DNA of 64,000 nt from Amycolatopsis thailandensis. Lineage in GTDB: Bacteria > Actinomycetota > Actinomycetes > Mycobacteriales > Pseudonocardiaceae. The notes under the pieces are model-generated. The model ran no database searches. It was not told the origin of the DNA and worked only from the letters and a program-made list of their open reading frames with translations. This document shows, piece by piece, positions 63,482-64,000 of this stretch. Each line of letters begins with the position of its first letter. Positions within the stretch are counted from its first letter, which is position 1. The DNA is taken from NCBI RefSeq assembly GCF_002234405.1, contig NZ_NMQT01000083.1, positions 1-64,000 of the forward strand. The letters are read 5' to 3'. A program made the translations under genes and the position numbers.

Positions 63482-64000
63482 TCCGCACCTCCGGCGGTCA
63501 CGGTTTCCTTGACGGGCAACGAAGACGCCTCCCAGCACGCGACGCGATGCCCGGATTCCACGCGTTCCAGCACCGGGTCTTCGAGACGGCACCGGTCGGT
63601 CACCGCGGGGCACCGGTCGGCGAAGGCACAGCCGGTGGGCACGCGATCCGGTTCCGGCGGACGGCCGGGGATCACCGCGAGCGGCGCGTCACGATCGGTC
63701 TCCAGGTCGAGCGTCGCGGCCAGCAAGGCCCTGGTGTAGGGATGCCTCGGCGTCCCCGCCGACGGCATGTCCTCCACGACCCGGCCCGCGTACATGACCA
63801 GCATCCGCTCGCAGGTCTGCGAGACGACCGCGATGTCGTGGCTGATCAGGATGATCGCCGTGTCCCGTTCGGCCCTTGTCCGCGCCAGCAGCCGTAACAG
63901 CTGCCGCTGCACGGTGACGTCGAGCGCGGTGGTCGGTTCGTCGGCGATGATCAGCCGCGGGTCGCCCATCAGCCCCATGCCGATCATCGCGCGCTGCCGC
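63478..64000 (-). CDS. Oligopeptide ABC transporter ATPase, DppD/OppD-like; partial
   Basis: C-terminal 173 residues of an OppD-type ATPase, running off the right edge. Visible are the end of the signature region (RQRAMIG), Walker B RLIIADEPTTALD, H-loop LISHD and the Cys-rich OppD/F tail (CAFADRCPAVTDRC). N-terminal half with Walker A and permease genes should lie beyond base 64000. It forms a heterodimer with the DppF-like protein. Confidence 0.9.
   Translation of the reverse strand, partial: RQRAMIGMGLMGDPRLIIADEPTTALDVTVQRQLLRLLARTRAERDTAIILISHDIAVVSQTCERMLVMYAGRVVEDMPSAGTPRHPYTRALLAATLDLETDRDAPLAVIPGRPPEPDRVPTGCAFADRCPAVTDRCRLEDPVLERVESGHRVACWEASSLPVKETVTAGGAE

Noticed and set aside
1..64000. 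tRNA, rRNA, CRISPR arrays, insertion sequences and phage attachment sites
   Set aside because: I looked for these and saw none that I could support; no transposase or integrase protein is encoded.

Overview
The window is high-GC actinomycete DNA with dense gene packing, GTG/TTG starts, apparently leaderless regulators, glycopeptide-type tailoring genes and StrR-type regulators. The style and gene content point to Amycolatopsis or a close relative; that is inference, as no rRNA or marker gene is present.

Bases 1 to about 42.9 kb (perhaps 45.3 kb) hold the right-hand part of a lipodepsipeptide antibiotic cluster of the ramoplanin/enduracidin family. On the minus strand an acyl carrier protein, a 2-module NRPS, a 7-module NRPS and a third NRPS (cut by the left edge) form one operon joined by 4-bp ATGA overlaps. 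Module order, adenylation codes and condensation subtypes read as acyl-Asn1-Thr2-D-Hpg3-D-Orn4-D-X5-Hpg6-D-Hpg7-[residue 8 loaded in trans]-Phe9-D-Orn10-... The second module of the seven-module protein to depart from the pattern, module 8, has lost its A domain, as in ramoplanin and enduracidin, where Thr8 is supplied by a separate protein. Residue 2 (Thr) is enduracidin-like, residues 9 and 10 (Phe, Orn) are ramoplanin-like, and residue 5 carries a basic-looking code instead of the allo-Thr code expected from both relatives. There are no epimerization domains; dual C/E-type condensation domains sit exactly after each position that is D in ramoplanin.

Divergently on the plus strand lie an alpha/beta hydrolase, an ABC exporter, an ATPase/permease pair, a glycopeptide-type FAD halogenase and a secreted penicillin-acylase-family amidase overlapping it. 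Two StrR/ParB-like regulators follow on the minus strand. A shared inverted repeat, G(T/C)(T/C)CAACTG-N12-CAGTTG(A/G)AC, occurs in the NRPS/hydrolase divergent promoter region and upstream of the first StrR-like gene, so it is a candidate operator. A sensor kinase/response regulator pair comes next. Genes for Hpg supply, the trans-acting module-8 loader, MbtH, thioesterase, acyl activation and glycosylation are not in the window and may lie left of base 1.

From about 45.3 to 64 kb the content looks like ordinary accessory or housekeeping DNA: a double AsnC regulator and a rifampicin-monooxygenase-like flavoprotein, a small membrane protein, VOC/GNAT/hypothetical genes, a secreted trypsin-like protease, a TetR/SDR pair with twin operators, an FAH-dioxygenase-SRPBCC operon facing a GntR regulator, a HelD/HelR-like helicase, and a peptide-importer operon ending in an unusual S9 peptidase/beta-lactamase-like fusion. 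Two long perfect intergenic inverted repeats (48.5 and 59.1 kb) are unexplained.
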